Shown one piece after another: positions 33,478 through 42,452 of a DNA stretch of 64,000 nt. Position 1 is the stretch's first letter. Each line of letters opens with the position of its first letter. Under the pieces are notes generated by a model. The model did not search any database and was not told the DNA's origin. It saw nothing but the letters and a program-made list of their open reading frames with translations. The position numbers and the translations under genes are program-made. Source of the DNA: Deltaproteobacteria bacterium IMCC39524 (GTDB taxonomy: Bacteria; Desulfobacterota; Desulfuromonadia; Desulfuromonadales; BM103); contig JARUHJ010000005.1 of assembly GCA_029667085.1 (NCBI GenBank), positions 186,001 through 250,000 of the forward strand, read 5' to 3'.

Positions 33478-36400
33478 ATGAAAGACCTGTTGTTTCGTTG
33501 GCTGAAAATCTATGAAGAGGAAGCGCGCCTGTTCATCTGGTCAGCTTTCCTGCTGTTTTTCATAAACGTCTCCCAGAGCTTGCTGAACAACTACGCCGAG
33601 ACCGCCTTTCTGAAGCGTTTCGGGGTCGAATATCTACCGATCATGACTGCGATTAACGCCATCGTCACCTTTATTCTTCTCGGTGTCTTCGGTGGAAAAC
33701 TTACTCGATTCCGCAGCGACAAGGTGGTGACCGGCTCGCTGGTTGTGAGCGCCGGGCTCATCGGGGTGATGCGGTTTATCGTTCCGTTTGAAATCAGCCT
33801 GATCTACCCGATCCTTTATCTCCTCAAGACCCAGTTTGTGGTTCTGATGGCTTTCGTTTTCTGGAATCTCGCCAACGACCTGTTCAGCACCCGCCAATCA
33901 AAACGGCTTTTTCCGCTGATTACGACCGGCGGCATCCTGGGTGCCATTTTAGGCAGCTTTGCCACCCCGCTTCTGATCAGCTTCACCCAGGCAGACAACC
34001 TGCTGCTCATTGTCCCTTCTCTTATCATCCTCGGAGCTTTTTGCTCATTAAAACTGGCCAAGGCTTTTCCCGGAACCCTGCTGCGAGAAGAGCCAACAAC
34101 GGCTGAGAAGAAGTCGACCATGCTGGATGAACTGCGCAAGGTTGGCCCGATGATCAAAACTTCGACCCTTGCCCAGGTGCTCTTGGTTCTGACCCTGGTT
34201 CCGAATATCGTTATTCCGATCATAAACTACCAGTTTAACTTCGTTGTCGACCAAACATTCGCTACCGAGAAAGGGATGATCAGTTTCTTCAGTTACTTTC
34301 GTGGTGCACAGAATACTATCTCTCTGATCCTCAGCCTTTTTGTTGGTCGCATCTACGGACGGTTCGGTCTGCCGGTGGCTTTGATGTTCCATCCAGCTAA
34401 TTACCTGATTGCTTTTGCCGCTTATCTGTTCCAATTCAACATCTTTTCCGCTGTTTATGCCGACACCTCGGTGAATGTGCTCCGTAAGACGATTAACGCT
34501 CCTGCGACCTCCGCCCTTTACGGGTTGCTGTTGCCGAAAGACCGGGCAATTTTACGCTCCTTCCTGCGTGGCACAGTGGTGCGGGTCGGAATCCTGTTCG
34601 GGTCCGGCCTGCTTTTGGTCGCCAACGAATTCATTCAGCCACGTTATCTATCTCTTTTCGCTATCGCTTTCTGTACGGTTTGGCTTGGCAGCACCCTTAT
34701 TCTGAAGCGGGAATATTCCGCAATCCTCATCTCTCTGGTGCAGAAATCGCTGCCCGAATTTTACAAGATGGGCCAGGAGTTCAAGGTAATTTTTAAAAAA
34801 GCAAACCTGGGACAGCCACTGCTGGACCGTTTTCAAAAAGCTGTCGGTGAGGAGGCACAATACTGTGCCGAGATGCTGCAAAATACCGAGGAGCCTGAAT
34901 TTTTAGACAAAGTTATTCTGGACAAGTTACATACTGCAGATGACAAGACCCGCTTACTGCTTTTGCCCTATCTTTCCGACCAGGCAGGCAGCAAAGCCCT
35001 GGATGTCTTTCTGACCCTGAGGGATCCGGGCAAACCGGAATTGATGGTCGCTCTGTCAAAAACTGCCAGGAAAATCTTTGCCGACATGCCGGCCGAGCGG
35101 GAAAAGGAAATTTTCGAACTGGCCGAGATTCCCGAAGTCAAAGCTTTCTTCCTGAACTGGATGAGCCAGCAAAACCCGGAACAGTTTGACCGTCAGGTAA
35201 AAACCTGGCTCGCCTCAACTGAGATTGGTGATCGACGGGCCGGGATCCTGGCCATAGGCGAAGTTGGTGCGGCACGACATATCACGGACCTGAGTCAGGC
35301 TCTCTCGACCGAAACCGAGCCCAGCATTCTGGCCCTGACGTTGCATGGTCTGCGACGCTTCCAGGCAGACAGCAGGGTTGGCTCTCTTGTCAAACCCTTC
35401 CTGCGGCACGCCGACGAAACGGTTCAAATCGCTGCTATAGAAGCCCTGCCATTGACAGAAGATGACCATATCAATGCCTTGATCAAGTCGATTGGCGACC
35501 CGTCGGAAACAATTCGCAGCCGTGCCATTGAACGGTTGGAAAAGTTGCCAGCCGAAAAACAGCATCTGCTGGTTGCCCAGATGGGAACTCATAGCCGCTG
35601 GGTTCGTGACGGTCTCTTTGAAATTGCCGCCAGACTCGACCTGAAAGATGTGGACATATTCAACTTCTGCCGCAACCAGCTTCAGGTTGCCTACGAAGCT
35701 GTTGAACGCAGCCACTACCTGAATGAGAAACCGGAGAATGTAGCAACCCGGATGATGCAAGAGCACCTGGAAGAGGTCCGCCAGCATCGGGTCAACAACG
35801 CCATCATGGGGGTCGCTGCCAAGGATTCGGAAGGGCGCATCAAGATTGCACTGCGAGGATTAAATTCAGGCAAAGAACGAGAGCGTTCTGACAGCATTGA
35901 GGCACTGGAAGCCCTGCTGGACAGACCGCTGGCCAATCTGCTACTGCCGATGCTCGACAACCGACCAGATTACGAACGTCTGGCTGTAGGTCGCAAACAT
36001 TACGGTCTGGCTAAACTTACCGAGCAAGAGTTTATCGAAGGGTGCTTGAAAGATGCCAGTTGGGTCACCGTCATCATGGTCTTGGAATGCCTGGCGATCT
36101 GGGGCAATCTGGATCCTTATCGCAGCGCCATCGAAAAAATCGCAACTGAGGATTATGGCGGCCTTGCCCACACCGCCAACCACGCCCTGAAGTCCTCTAC
36201 TGGCGGCCACGAAGAACCCCTCAGCTGTTTGATTGAGAGAATCAACAATATCCGCAAGGTCGATCTTTTTCATGACCTGACCATAGGCCAGCTGGCCGCC
36301 GTGGCTTGGGAGTCCGAAGTTATAACCTTTGGCCCGGACAAGGTCATTGCCAATGCCCACCTGCCACTTCAAGGACTACAGATTATTGTTTCTGGGGAAA

Positions 36401-37203
36401 TTAATTTCTGCAAGATCATGGCTGACGAGACCGTTAGTGGCCCGGAACTTCATCGTATCGGAGCGGGTGACTGGTTTGGGGCGGCCTTCATGTTCGGTAT
36501 GAAGCCTCCTGCATCATTGATCATAAAAACAGTCGGTGACGTTCTTCTGATTCGCGTTAATCGTCAAACTTTCCAGGATTTGACTCATCAGTACCCTGCA
36601 TTTGGGCTACAGGTCTGCAAAGGGCTTACCAAATCCCTAGGGGATGTCATGCAGGACCTGAAACATAAGCCCTACTCGGTCGAACGCGACATTGCCGATG
36701 ATGAACGTGCCTTGAACGGTTCTTACTGCACAACGAAAGAAGAATGCAGCCTGGTAGACCGGATCTTCTTCCTCAACCATATCGATCTTTTCAGAGAGCT
36801 TGAGACAAAGACCCTCACCGCCATAGCAATGCTCGGCGAAGAAGTTGTGGTTGCAAAAGGGGGACAATTTAAAGGGAGTGACATCGGTCCTCAAGGCCTC
36901 TTCCTTGTCTTGGAAGGGGATGTCAAATTATATCGCGGTAAGGATCTTTTCGATCATAAGGGGCCTGGCAGCTACTTCGGCCTGCCCACACTGTTCGGCA
37001 TGGAAGCCGATCAATTCACGGGCGAGGCCCAGGAAAAAACTACTTTTATGCGCATTCCGCCGGACGAATTCCGCGCCTGCGTTATGGAACATCCGATCAT
37101 CGCTATCAGGGCTTGCGAAAAGCTGAGCCATATTCAGGGGAGCCTGCTTGACAACATCCTCAAAGACTCAGATGACAACTCGCCCTCTGACAATCCTCTA
37201 TGA
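33478..37203 (+). CDS. Fusion of Npt/MFS-type transporter, HEAT repeats and two cNMP-binding domains
   Basis: 1241 residues. Residues 1-420 hold about 12 membrane helices that resemble the Npt1/Npt2 ATP/ADP carrier branch (LIWSAFLLFFINVSQ, FWNLANDLFSTRQSKRLFPLITTGG). About 470-900 are HEAT-like helical repeats (recurring D..VR..A...L patterns). Two cyclic-nucleotide-binding-type barrels follow at about 920-1050 and 1095-1225 (LQGLQIIVSGEINFC and GLFLVLEGDVKLYRG). The layout suggests a membrane carrier gated by a nucleotide second messenger through its cytosolic tail. It follows the ABC operon by 19 bases. Neither substrate nor ligand is known. Confidence 0.8.
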   Translation: MKDLLFRWLKIYEEEARLFIWSAFLLFFINVSQSLLNNYAETAFLKRFGVEYLPIMTAINAIVTFILLGVFGGKLTRFRSDKVVTGSLVVSAGLIGVMRFIVPFEISLIYPILYLLKTQFVVLMAFVFWNLANDLFSTRQSKRLFPLITTGGILGAILGSFATPLLISFTQADNLLLIVPSLIILGAFCSLKLAKAFPGTLLREEPTTAEKKSTMLDELRKVGPMIKTSTLAQVLLVLTLVPNIVIPIINYQFNFVVDQTFATEKGMISFFSYFRGAQNTISLILSLFVGRIYGRFGLPVALMFHPANYLIAFAAYLFQFNIFSAVYADTSVNVLRKTINAPATSALYGLLLPKDRAILRSFLRGTVVRVGILFGSGLLLVANEFIQPRYLSLFAIAFCTVWLGSTLILKREYSAILISLVQKSLPEFYKMGQEFKVIFKKANLGQPLLDRFQKAVGEEAQYCAEMLQNTEEPEFLDKVILDKLHTADDKTRLLLLPYLSDQAGSKALDVFLTLRDPGKPELMVALSKTARKIFADMPAEREKEIFELAEIPEVKAFFLNWMSQQNPEQFDRQVKTWLASTEIGDRRAGILAIGEVGAARHITDLSQALSTETEPSILALTLHGLRRFQADSRVGSLVKPFLRHADETVQIAAIEALPLTEDDHINALIKSIGDPSETIRSRAIERLEKLPAEKQHLLVAQMGTHSRWVRDGLFEIAARLDLKDVDIFNFCRNQLQVAYEAVERSHYLNEKPENVATRMMQEHLEEVRQHRVNNAIMGVAAKDSEGRIKIALRGLNSGKERERSDSIEALEALLDRPLANLLLPMLDNRPDYERLAVGRKHYGLAKLTEQEFIEGCLKDASWVTVIMVLECLAIWGNLDPYRSAIEKIATEDYGGLAHTANHALKSSTGGHEEPLSCLIERINNIRKVDLFHDLTIGQLAAVAWESEVITFGPDKVIANAHLPLQGLQIIVSGEINFCKIMADETVSGPELHRIGAGDWFGAAFMFGMKPPASLIIKTVGDVLLIRVNRQTFQDLTHQYPAFGLQVCKGLTKSLGDVMQDLKHKPYSVERDIADDERALNGSYCTTKEECSLVDRIFFLNHIDLFRELETKTLTAIAMLGEEVVVAKGGQFKGSDIGPQGLFLVLEGDVKLYRGKDLFDHKGPGSYFGLPTLFGMEADQFTGEAQEKTTFMRIPPDEFRACVMEHPIIAIRACEKLSHIQGSLLDNILKDSDDNSPSDNPL

Positions 37204-37235
37204 CAAGAAGCGGGCTGATTAGCTTCTGGTATTTA

Positions 37236-38252
37236 CTATTTTGGGCCGACTTTGGATATCTTTGCATATTTTTTTATGGACACTTGCTCCTCAATGAAGT
37301 CTATCACCGGAATTTCTAACTGAAGGCCATTCAACTTGTTGATTCGGGGCAAACCTCCAGGGCTGACGCAATTAATTTCGACCAATTTGCCCCCGATGAT
37401 ATCAATGCCGACAAAGTACAAACCATCCTGGACAAGCCGATCATGGATTAAAGAACAAATATTCTCTTCCATTGGGCTCATCTGGTGTGCCATGGCAGAA
37501 CCACCGGCACTGATGTTCGCACGAAAATCGGTACCATGCGGCATGCGGCGCAAAGACCCAAGATACTTACCATTGAGCATTATGATGCGTACATCACCTT
37601 CGGTCCTGACCGCTTCAAGATACTCCTGAACCATAATCGGTTCACGACGAGGATAAGGTTCGTCGCTACGGAGGTAGAAGTCGATCAATGAGTTGAGGTT
37701 CTCCGGGTCCTTTGAGCTCACCTTGATGACCCCCCGCCCACCATAACTTCGCAAAGGTTTCATCACCATGGTCCCGCCAAAATCATCAATAACTTTACGT
37801 AAGCGGAGCGGGTCTCGAGAAACGTGGCTTCTAGGGGTAACGTCGGGAAAATTGAGAGTGTAGAGCTTGCTGTTGCCGAGGAGTTGGCCGCGCAGGCTAT
37901 TGACTATAAACACCTGTTCTTCCACGGAAGAGAGTAGTTGCATGACCTCATAGTGTAAAGGTGGGGGTGTTCTTAAAAACAAGACATCGAGCTCACTGAC
38001 ATCCTCGAATACCAGCTGATCGTTTTCAATACAATCGATTGAGCTCTGCCAGAATTCGAGAAGATCCAGGCCAGAGACTGAGATGATTTCATGCATACGA
38101 CCCATGACCCTGCTATCTCGGATATAGAGATCGTGGAATTCGAGAAAGAACACCTGATGCCCCCTTCGGTAGCACTCGTACATCAGAAGCAGGGTGGTTT
38201 CAGTGTTCGGATCGATGTCTTTCATTGGGTCTCTTAAAAAAGCAATTTTCAT
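37236..38252 (-). CDS. GshB-like ATP-grasp ligase
   Basis: 338 residues of the prokaryotic glutathione synthetase type: pre-ATP-grasp part 1-120, then ATP-grasp with VMKPLRSYGGRGVIKV (about 165), the MVQEYLEA hinge and the metal-binding VGIDIIGGKLVEINCVSPGG end. No gamma-glutamylcysteine synthetase gene is nearby, so it may ligate another acid and amine. It is the last gene of the minus-strand operon; its start overlaps the stop of the 73-residue frame. Convergent with the transporter/HEAT gene across a 32-base gap. Confidence 0.85.
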   Translation of the reverse strand: MKIAFLRDPMKDIDPNTETTLLLMYECYRRGHQVFFLEFHDLYIRDSRVMGRMHEIISVSGLDLLEFWQSSIDCIENDQLVFEDVSELDVLFLRTPPPLHYEVMQLLSSVEEQVFIVNSLRGQLLGNSKLYTLNFPDVTPRSHVSRDPLRLRKVIDDFGGTMVMKPLRSYGGRGVIKVSSKDPENLNSLIDFYLRSDEPYPRREPIMVQEYLEAVRTEGDVRIIMLNGKYLGSLRRMPHGTDFRANISAGGSAMAHQMSPMEENICSLIHDRLVQDGLYFVGIDIIGGKLVEINCVSPGGLPRINKLNGLQLEIPVIDFIEEQVSIKKYAKISKVGPK

Positions 38253-38470
38253 GACATTTCACCTTTTGCAGTAATTTTGTTGAAAATCACTTGAGCCTGT
38301 TCTTCTCGACTCGCCAGGAGCTCCGGAAACACCTGTCCTTCAACTGCTATGTGACGCTCGCCTCGATGCATGGCCGGCAGCAGGCAGCCGGCCAGAAATA
38401 AACCCGGGTTCGAAGAGAAATCGATGCCGTAGGGACTCATGGATCTCAGGAAGACCTCTCGGATCAGCAA
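38249..38470 (-). CDS. Short protein or gene fragment between the amidohydrolase-like and GshB-like genes
   Basis: 73 residues starting at a TTG (38470), with a possible ATG start ten codons later; no clear ribosome site. The sequence (FLAGCLLPAMHRGERHIAVEGQVFPELLASREEQ) is coherent and resembles the N-terminal part of larger proteins rather than a full domain, but I cannot name the family. It overlaps the GshB-like start by four bases, which argues for a translated gene. It could be a truncated relic. Confidence 0.45.
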   Translation of the reverse strand: MLIREVFLRSMSPYGIDFSSNPGLFLAGCLLPAMHRGERHIAVEGQVFPELLASREEQAQVIFNKITAKGEMS

Positions 38471-38504
38471 GTAAAGCCCAGACCCTTCCCCTGGAGGTAA
38501 GAAA

Positions 38505-39416
38505 CTAGGGCAAGCGCCCCTCCTGGGAAATAACCACAGCTGAATGAATGGCTTTATTTAACTCTTGGGTCAAACGTCTGAACTGGAGCGGATAGATTCT
38601 GCCAGTTACTTCGTCACAATAGATTTTTTTGATGTCGAGGGGAATTGTCAGGCAGGTTTCTGGGAATTCTCGCTGCACCCACTGCAAAAGATAACCCTGT
38701 CCCTTAAACACATCATTTTCAGCCACCGTTAGCTTTACTCCGGGAAAATTGATGTCTGCCAGGACCTGCCTCCAGTGGCGGACAAGCAAATGTTCATCTT
38801 CCCTTTTGAACTTATCAGTTCCTAGATTGAACAATGGTGTTTCACGATCGATTCTTGAATAGTTGTAGGAGTGAATATCCATTATCAAGCAATATCCGAA
38901 CATCTCGACAAGTTTGTCAAGCAGCACTTTAAACAGCTCATAAAATTTCTCGTGTCTTAGTTTCGCAAGCGATGAGAAAGGGTGAACGTCCTTTCTCCAG
39001 ACTCGGCGACCAAAAACAACGGCTTGGTCACAATGCTCGGGAGCTCTATTAAGATCGTAAAAATAGCGGGAATCCATCCCCGAAAGCACTATAGGCTGAG
39101 GAACAACCAGCTTGGCAGTATGAGGATCTTCCTCAAAAATGCGGTTTTCGGAATCTAAAAGACAATGTTGCTCCAGTTCAAACGGGAAACCAGAACCGTC
39201 ATGCAAAGCCACGCAGACCAGGGGGACATACTCCTTGATGCTGACCTTCCAGATGCCATCAGAATCAATCGCGTCAAAGCATTGCTGATTTCTGATCTTT
39301 GCAAGGGCTTTTGCTTGGCATACTTTTGTATCGATTACATTTTCCGAGGAGACAACCGGAGGTCCTATTGTATTTGTGTAATGACTCAAATTTTTGAAAT
39401 AATTTAAAGTTGTCAT
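38505..39416 (-). CDS. N-formylglutamate amidohydrolase-like protein
   Basis: 303 residues of the FGase family (zinc amidohydrolases). The likely metal and substrate motifs are VALHDGSGFPFELE at about 70, SRYFYDLNRAPEHC at about 117 and LIMDIHSYNYS at about 177. Classical members cleave N-formylglutamate in histidine degradation, but hut genes are absent; placed between two ATP-grasp enzymes it more likely trims or hydrolyses an amide in a biosynthetic product. Starts seven bases after the large ATP-grasp gene ends. Confidence 0.8.
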   Translation of the reverse strand: MTTLNYFKNLSHYTNTIGPPVVSSENVIDTKVCQAKALAKIRNQQCFDAIDSDGIWKVSIKEYVPLVCVALHDGSGFPFELEQHCLLDSENRIFEEDPHTAKLVVPQPIVLSGMDSRYFYDLNRAPEHCDQAVVFGRRVWRKDVHPFSSLAKLRHEKFYELFKVLLDKLVEMFGYCLIMDIHSYNYSRIDRETPLFNLGTDKFKREDEHLLVRHWRQVLADINFPGVKLTVAENDVFKGQGYLLQWVQREFPETCLTIPLDIKKIYCDEVTGRIYPLQFRRLTQELNKAIHSAVVISQEGRLP

Positions 39417-39423
39417 TGCTTTT

Positions 39424-40920
39424 TCATCTAAGGTTCAAAGTGTCATAACAAAATGTGACAACTTTTTTGGCAAAACCGGTGCTTTCCCCACTCATGTCCA
39501 TAAAAGAACCTTTAGTGATAACATTTGCGACTGACCTATAACCTTCAAACTTCGTATTTCTATGTGGGACTCCTTGAGAAACTAAAAACTCGTCTTTAGT
39601 TTTTAAATCCAGCAAAGAATATGAAAACCGGGAAAACTGAACTTCTCCAGCTTTTCCGACACGATAAATACCTGCTTCTAATTCTCCCTGATTACAAACC
39701 GTTTTACTGCTGGGAGAATATATCTGAAGATAAGATCCTTTCATATTGCCTTTCATCTCTCTGTTCAGCGATTCGACATCTAGAACATAATCATCCCTGT
39801 CTAAATACTGCAATATTTGTATCGCTTGAATTAACGGCTGCTTATGGACTTCTTGAAGCATTGAAAAAACTGGGAAAGAGCCAATCAATCTAATGTTCAC
39901 TTCAATTGGGTATAGGGTTTTTGTCTCATCATCCAAAACAAAGTCTAAACCAAAATACCCTTTATAGCCTTCTTCGTTTTGTAAATAAGCCCCAATCTTC
40001 TCTGCCGCGCTATATGCTTGCCTCTTGATATTTTCAGAAAACTTTACACTGGTCCATTCGTTGCCACAATATACTCCTGTTCCTTTCTCTTTTTTAACGA
40101 CTTCCGGAGCATCAATAATTTGGTTATATAAATCGGTATAAACGATTCCTTCCTTTGTACAGCAAACCCCCATTACAGGAGACAACTTTCTGTTTACATA
40201 CTTACTTATCCTGATTCTCCCCAGTGTGTTTTTCTTTTTCTGTTTATTAAATCTTTCAGAAGAGATGGTCGTATAAAAATCTTCTTTTGACCTTATAATA
40301 AAAGTGCCAGACCCACTAAAGGAGGTGGGAAATTGAATGACTATCTTCTCTCCGAGTGACTTTACAACCTCTTTGTAGTCAATATCTTCCTGAGACAAAA
40401 TCAAGTAAGGCGGGGCAGGGAGTTCTATTTCTTCCAGCATTTTATTGAAGTCAATTTTATTGTCGTATTTCTCTCTTACATTGTAATCGCTGCCAACGAC
40501 TGTCCAGTTGTGATCTTCAAAAATTTTCACCAACCCTTTGCTCATCCTGTAAACCAATAAAACTGGATTTTCTTCAAACCCTTGCAAATGTTTGACAATC
40601 TTATCATCTTTCAATGTTGCAATTGTTTTACTATTCTCATCCCTTCCTGTTTGATTGTATATCGACGTCATGTCAATAAAATCTTCCCCTTTTATTTCAC
40701 CTCTGATCTTGCCTCCCATAAAAAATAATATTTTGCGTTTTTCTGCAATAGCTTCCGCCTCTTTTGAATTCAAAAAAGCAAGGACTTCAAAGTTCTTCAA
40801 CAAATTTTCTATGCCAATTAACGCACTATATGGATATTTGTTTACAGCAAAAAAAGGATTTTCTATTGTTTTGAAGTAATTTTTTAAAGAATAAAAATCT
40901 TTTAAAATATGCTTTTTCAT
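39424..40920 (-). CDS. ATP-grasp ligase of unknown specificity
   Basis: 498 residues, AT-rich. The ATP-grasp core spans about 150-400: a lysine-rich hinge (KIVIQFPTSFSGSGTFIIRS), the RISKYVN segment, then GYFGLDFVLDDETKTLYPIEVNIRLIGSFPVF, which carries the Mg-binding Glu/Asn pair. The C-terminal 100 residues are extra and unknown. Such enzymes join a carboxylate to an amine through an acyl phosphate. First gene of the operon, downstream of a truncated amidinotransferase start that has its own GGAGG ribosome site. Confidence 0.8.
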   Translation of the reverse strand: MKKHILKDFYSLKNYFKTIENPFFAVNKYPYSALIGIENLLKNFEVLAFLNSKEAEAIAEKRKILFFMGGKIRGEIKGEDFIDMTSIYNQTGRDENSKTIATLKDDKIVKHLQGFEENPVLLVYRMSKGLVKIFEDHNWTVVGSDYNVREKYDNKIDFNKMLEEIELPAPPYLILSQEDIDYKEVVKSLGEKIVIQFPTSFSGSGTFIIRSKEDFYTTISSERFNKQKKKNTLGRIRISKYVNRKLSPVMGVCCTKEGIVYTDLYNQIIDAPEVVKKEKGTGVYCGNEWTSVKFSENIKRQAYSAAEKIGAYLQNEEGYKGYFGLDFVLDDETKTLYPIEVNIRLIGSFPVFSMLQEVHKQPLIQAIQILQYLDRDDYVLDVESLNREMKGNMKGSYLQIYSPSSKTVCNQGELEAGIYRVGKAGEVQFSRFSYSLLDLKTKDEFLVSQGVPHRNTKFEGYRSVANVITKGSFMDMSGESTGFAKKVVTFCYDTLNLR

Positions 40921-41162
40921 CTTTTCTTATTAATTACCCCTGTGTGATACGAATAAGGTTGTACTGCGGTCAACGTAAGAGCTTTCTCTGTTTTGCGGTT
41001 AATATCTCTGCGAAGCCTGCAGAAATTGCTGAGATTAGTGATGGGGCGACCATCAATATCAGAGTGGAAAACTTTATCATAATTAACCCTGAATTGTTTG
41101 GAGAGGGCCATTTTTTGCTTAGTGATTTTCGTCTTAGAGGTCGTGATTTTAAAGGTACCTAG

Positions 41163-41240
41163 TTACGGCAAATTCGACAGGAAAGTGTTATCTACAATTA
41201 CTTCTTTTATTGAATCCCATTCATTATTATTATTCACCAT
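41163..41240 (-). pseudogene. Truncated second copy of the amidinotransferase start
   Basis: ATG at 41240 with GGAGG upstream opens 25 codons, of which 21 match residues 1-25 of the amidinotransferase at 26852-27904 (EWDSIKEVIVDNTFLSNLP), then a TAA. About 100 bases of upstream DNA also resemble the region before the intact gene. It is the stump of a duplicated gene. From 40921 to 41162 I see no supported gene; a 64-codon frame there (minus) has no recognisable family. Confidence 0.75.
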
Positions 41241-41468
41241 ATAACCTCCAAAATAATCGTTTTTATCTTCTCTGACATATGAGAAAGGCTGAACTCAACT
41301 GTTCGAGTCCAGATCGCCCTCCGCGTTACAGACTCTTACATTTCAGACAAAACAGAATCTTATTTGTCTCTTATTGATTTTAAATATTCAATTTGGTCTC
41401 AATTGATTTACTAATCATACAGCATTGAGTTGCTGTCTGAAGCAGGCCGAAATTCAGACCCCGCCCCC

Positions 41469-41514
41469 CTGAAAAATCAACGTGTCGACAGTTCGTTTCT
41501 GTCTCAGGGCAGCA
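41469..41514 (+). repeat. Degenerate third copy of the tRNA-Phe 3' half
   Basis: About 38 of 45 positions match the attL/attR core, with one inserted A and scattered changes that break the T-arm and acceptor pairing. It is followed by the same terminator as at 24164-24199, also slightly changed. It looks like an old attachment scar. Confidence 0.75.
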
Positions 41515-41522
41515 CAAGATAT

Positions 41523-41557
41523 AAGGCCTCGCATCTTACCGACTACGAGGCCTTTTT
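41523..41557 (+). terminator. Terminator copy after the old attachment scar
   Basis: AAGGCCTCG at 41523-41531 pairs with CGAGGCCTT at 41546-41554 and is followed by TTTATCC. It closely matches the hairpin at 24164-24199. Confidence 0.75.
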
Positions 41558-41657
41558 ATCCTTCCGTTGAAATCAATTATTGAGGCCTATACCTGCCATC
41601 ACGGCTCGCGCATAGTATGCAACACAGTCAGCCAGAGGCTGATTCTCAGAACAACCT

Positions 41658-42437
41658 TTATTTGGCAATCTCTATTTTACGTTTCGCTGTGTAGAGCATC
41701 CGGATCATGTCGTACTCAAAGGGCGAACCAGTCCTGTAGTAACGGAAATCCTGCCGATGACGTGTATCAACTGCAGCCACACCGTTAAAGACCAGGGTCG
41801 TGGTATCGTCGTCCACCCAGGCCGGCGGGCCGGCCAAACTGAAAGCGACTGAATCCGTCACCAGACCGGTGGTGTCACGCAGGTTAGAAGGTCCGAATAT
41901 CGGCAGGACCAGGTACGGACCGTTACCAACGCCGTAATGGCCTAACGTCTGGCCAAAGTCTTCACTCTGACGCGGCATCGACCAATGGGTCGCCGGATCC
42001 CAAAGGCCGGCAACACCAACAGTGGTATTCACCACAAATCGCGCAAGCGTAATGCCCGTCTGCTTAAACTTCAACTGTAGCAGGTTGTTCGTGAAGTTGT
42101 TGAATTCGAAGACATTGTCGACAAAGCTCGACACCCGATCCTCGACATAATCAGGGGTAATGAATTCGTAAGTTTTGACGATCGGCAAGAAGAGGAATTT
42201 GTCGAAATAATAATTAAAGGTATAGGCACGACGATTGAACCCTTCCAAGGGATCGTACACATCGACCTCGTACTTAACAGTCTCCTTTAGAGTGTCCTCC
42301 AATTTATGCCTGGGTGCTTCATAAGCAATGTTCGGATCGGGCTTCGGGGTCACGCTGCAACCGCAAGAAAACAGGAGGGCGAGACCGGCCAGGGCCATGA
42401 TCACAGCACGCAATTTATAGTTGGTCATGTTAAACAT
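41658..42437 (-). CDS. mlaA: MlaA/VacJ family outer-membrane lipoprotein
   Basis: 259 residues with a lipoprotein signal ending in a Cys near residue 25-27 (LLFSCGC). The family blocks are clear: YDPLEGFNRRAYTFNYYFDKFLFLP, RFVVNTTVGVAGLWDPA, EDFGQTLGHYGVGNGPYLVLPIFGPSNLRD. MlaA sits in the outer membrane and returns misplaced phospholipids to the inner membrane through MlaC. No mlaBCDEF genes are in the window. The gene begins 15 bases after the alpha/beta hydrolase, so the two are co-transcribed. Confidence 0.92.
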   Translation of the reverse strand: MFNMTNYKLRAVIMALAGLALLFSCGCSVTPKPDPNIAYEAPRHKLEDTLKETVKYEVDVYDPLEGFNRRAYTFNYYFDKFLFLPIVKTYEFITPDYVEDRVSSFVDNVFEFNNFTNNLLQLKFKQTGITLARFVVNTTVGVAGLWDPATHWSMPRQSEDFGQTLGHYGVGNGPYLVLPIFGPSNLRDTTGLVTDSVAFSLAGPPAWVDDDTTTLVFNGVAAVDTRHRQDFRYYRTGSPFEYDMIRMLYTAKRKIEIAK

Positions 42438-42452
42438 CTAAAAGTCCCTCCC

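Larger units (their letters stand above)
24156..41514 (+). mobile_element. Possible older island stacked at the tRNA-Phe site
   Basis: The right border is a degenerate copy (41469-41556) of the tRNA-Phe 3' half and its terminator, about 85 percent identical by eye to 24111-24199. Between the two copies are accessory functions and genes of mixed base composition: very AT-rich at 26852-27904 and 39424-40920, GC-richer in the transporter. No integrase is present. The span could equally be a region flanked by a segmental duplication, so this is a tentative call. Confidence 0.35.

Noticed and set aside
37206-37227. Terminator between the convergent transporter/HEAT and GshB-like genes
   Set aside because: The AGAAGC/GCTTCT stem is only six bases and lacks a T run on either side.
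40917-41111. 64-codon minus-strand frame before the ATP-grasp gene
   Set aside because: No ribosome site or family, and it lies between a truncated gene stump and the operon; probably debris.
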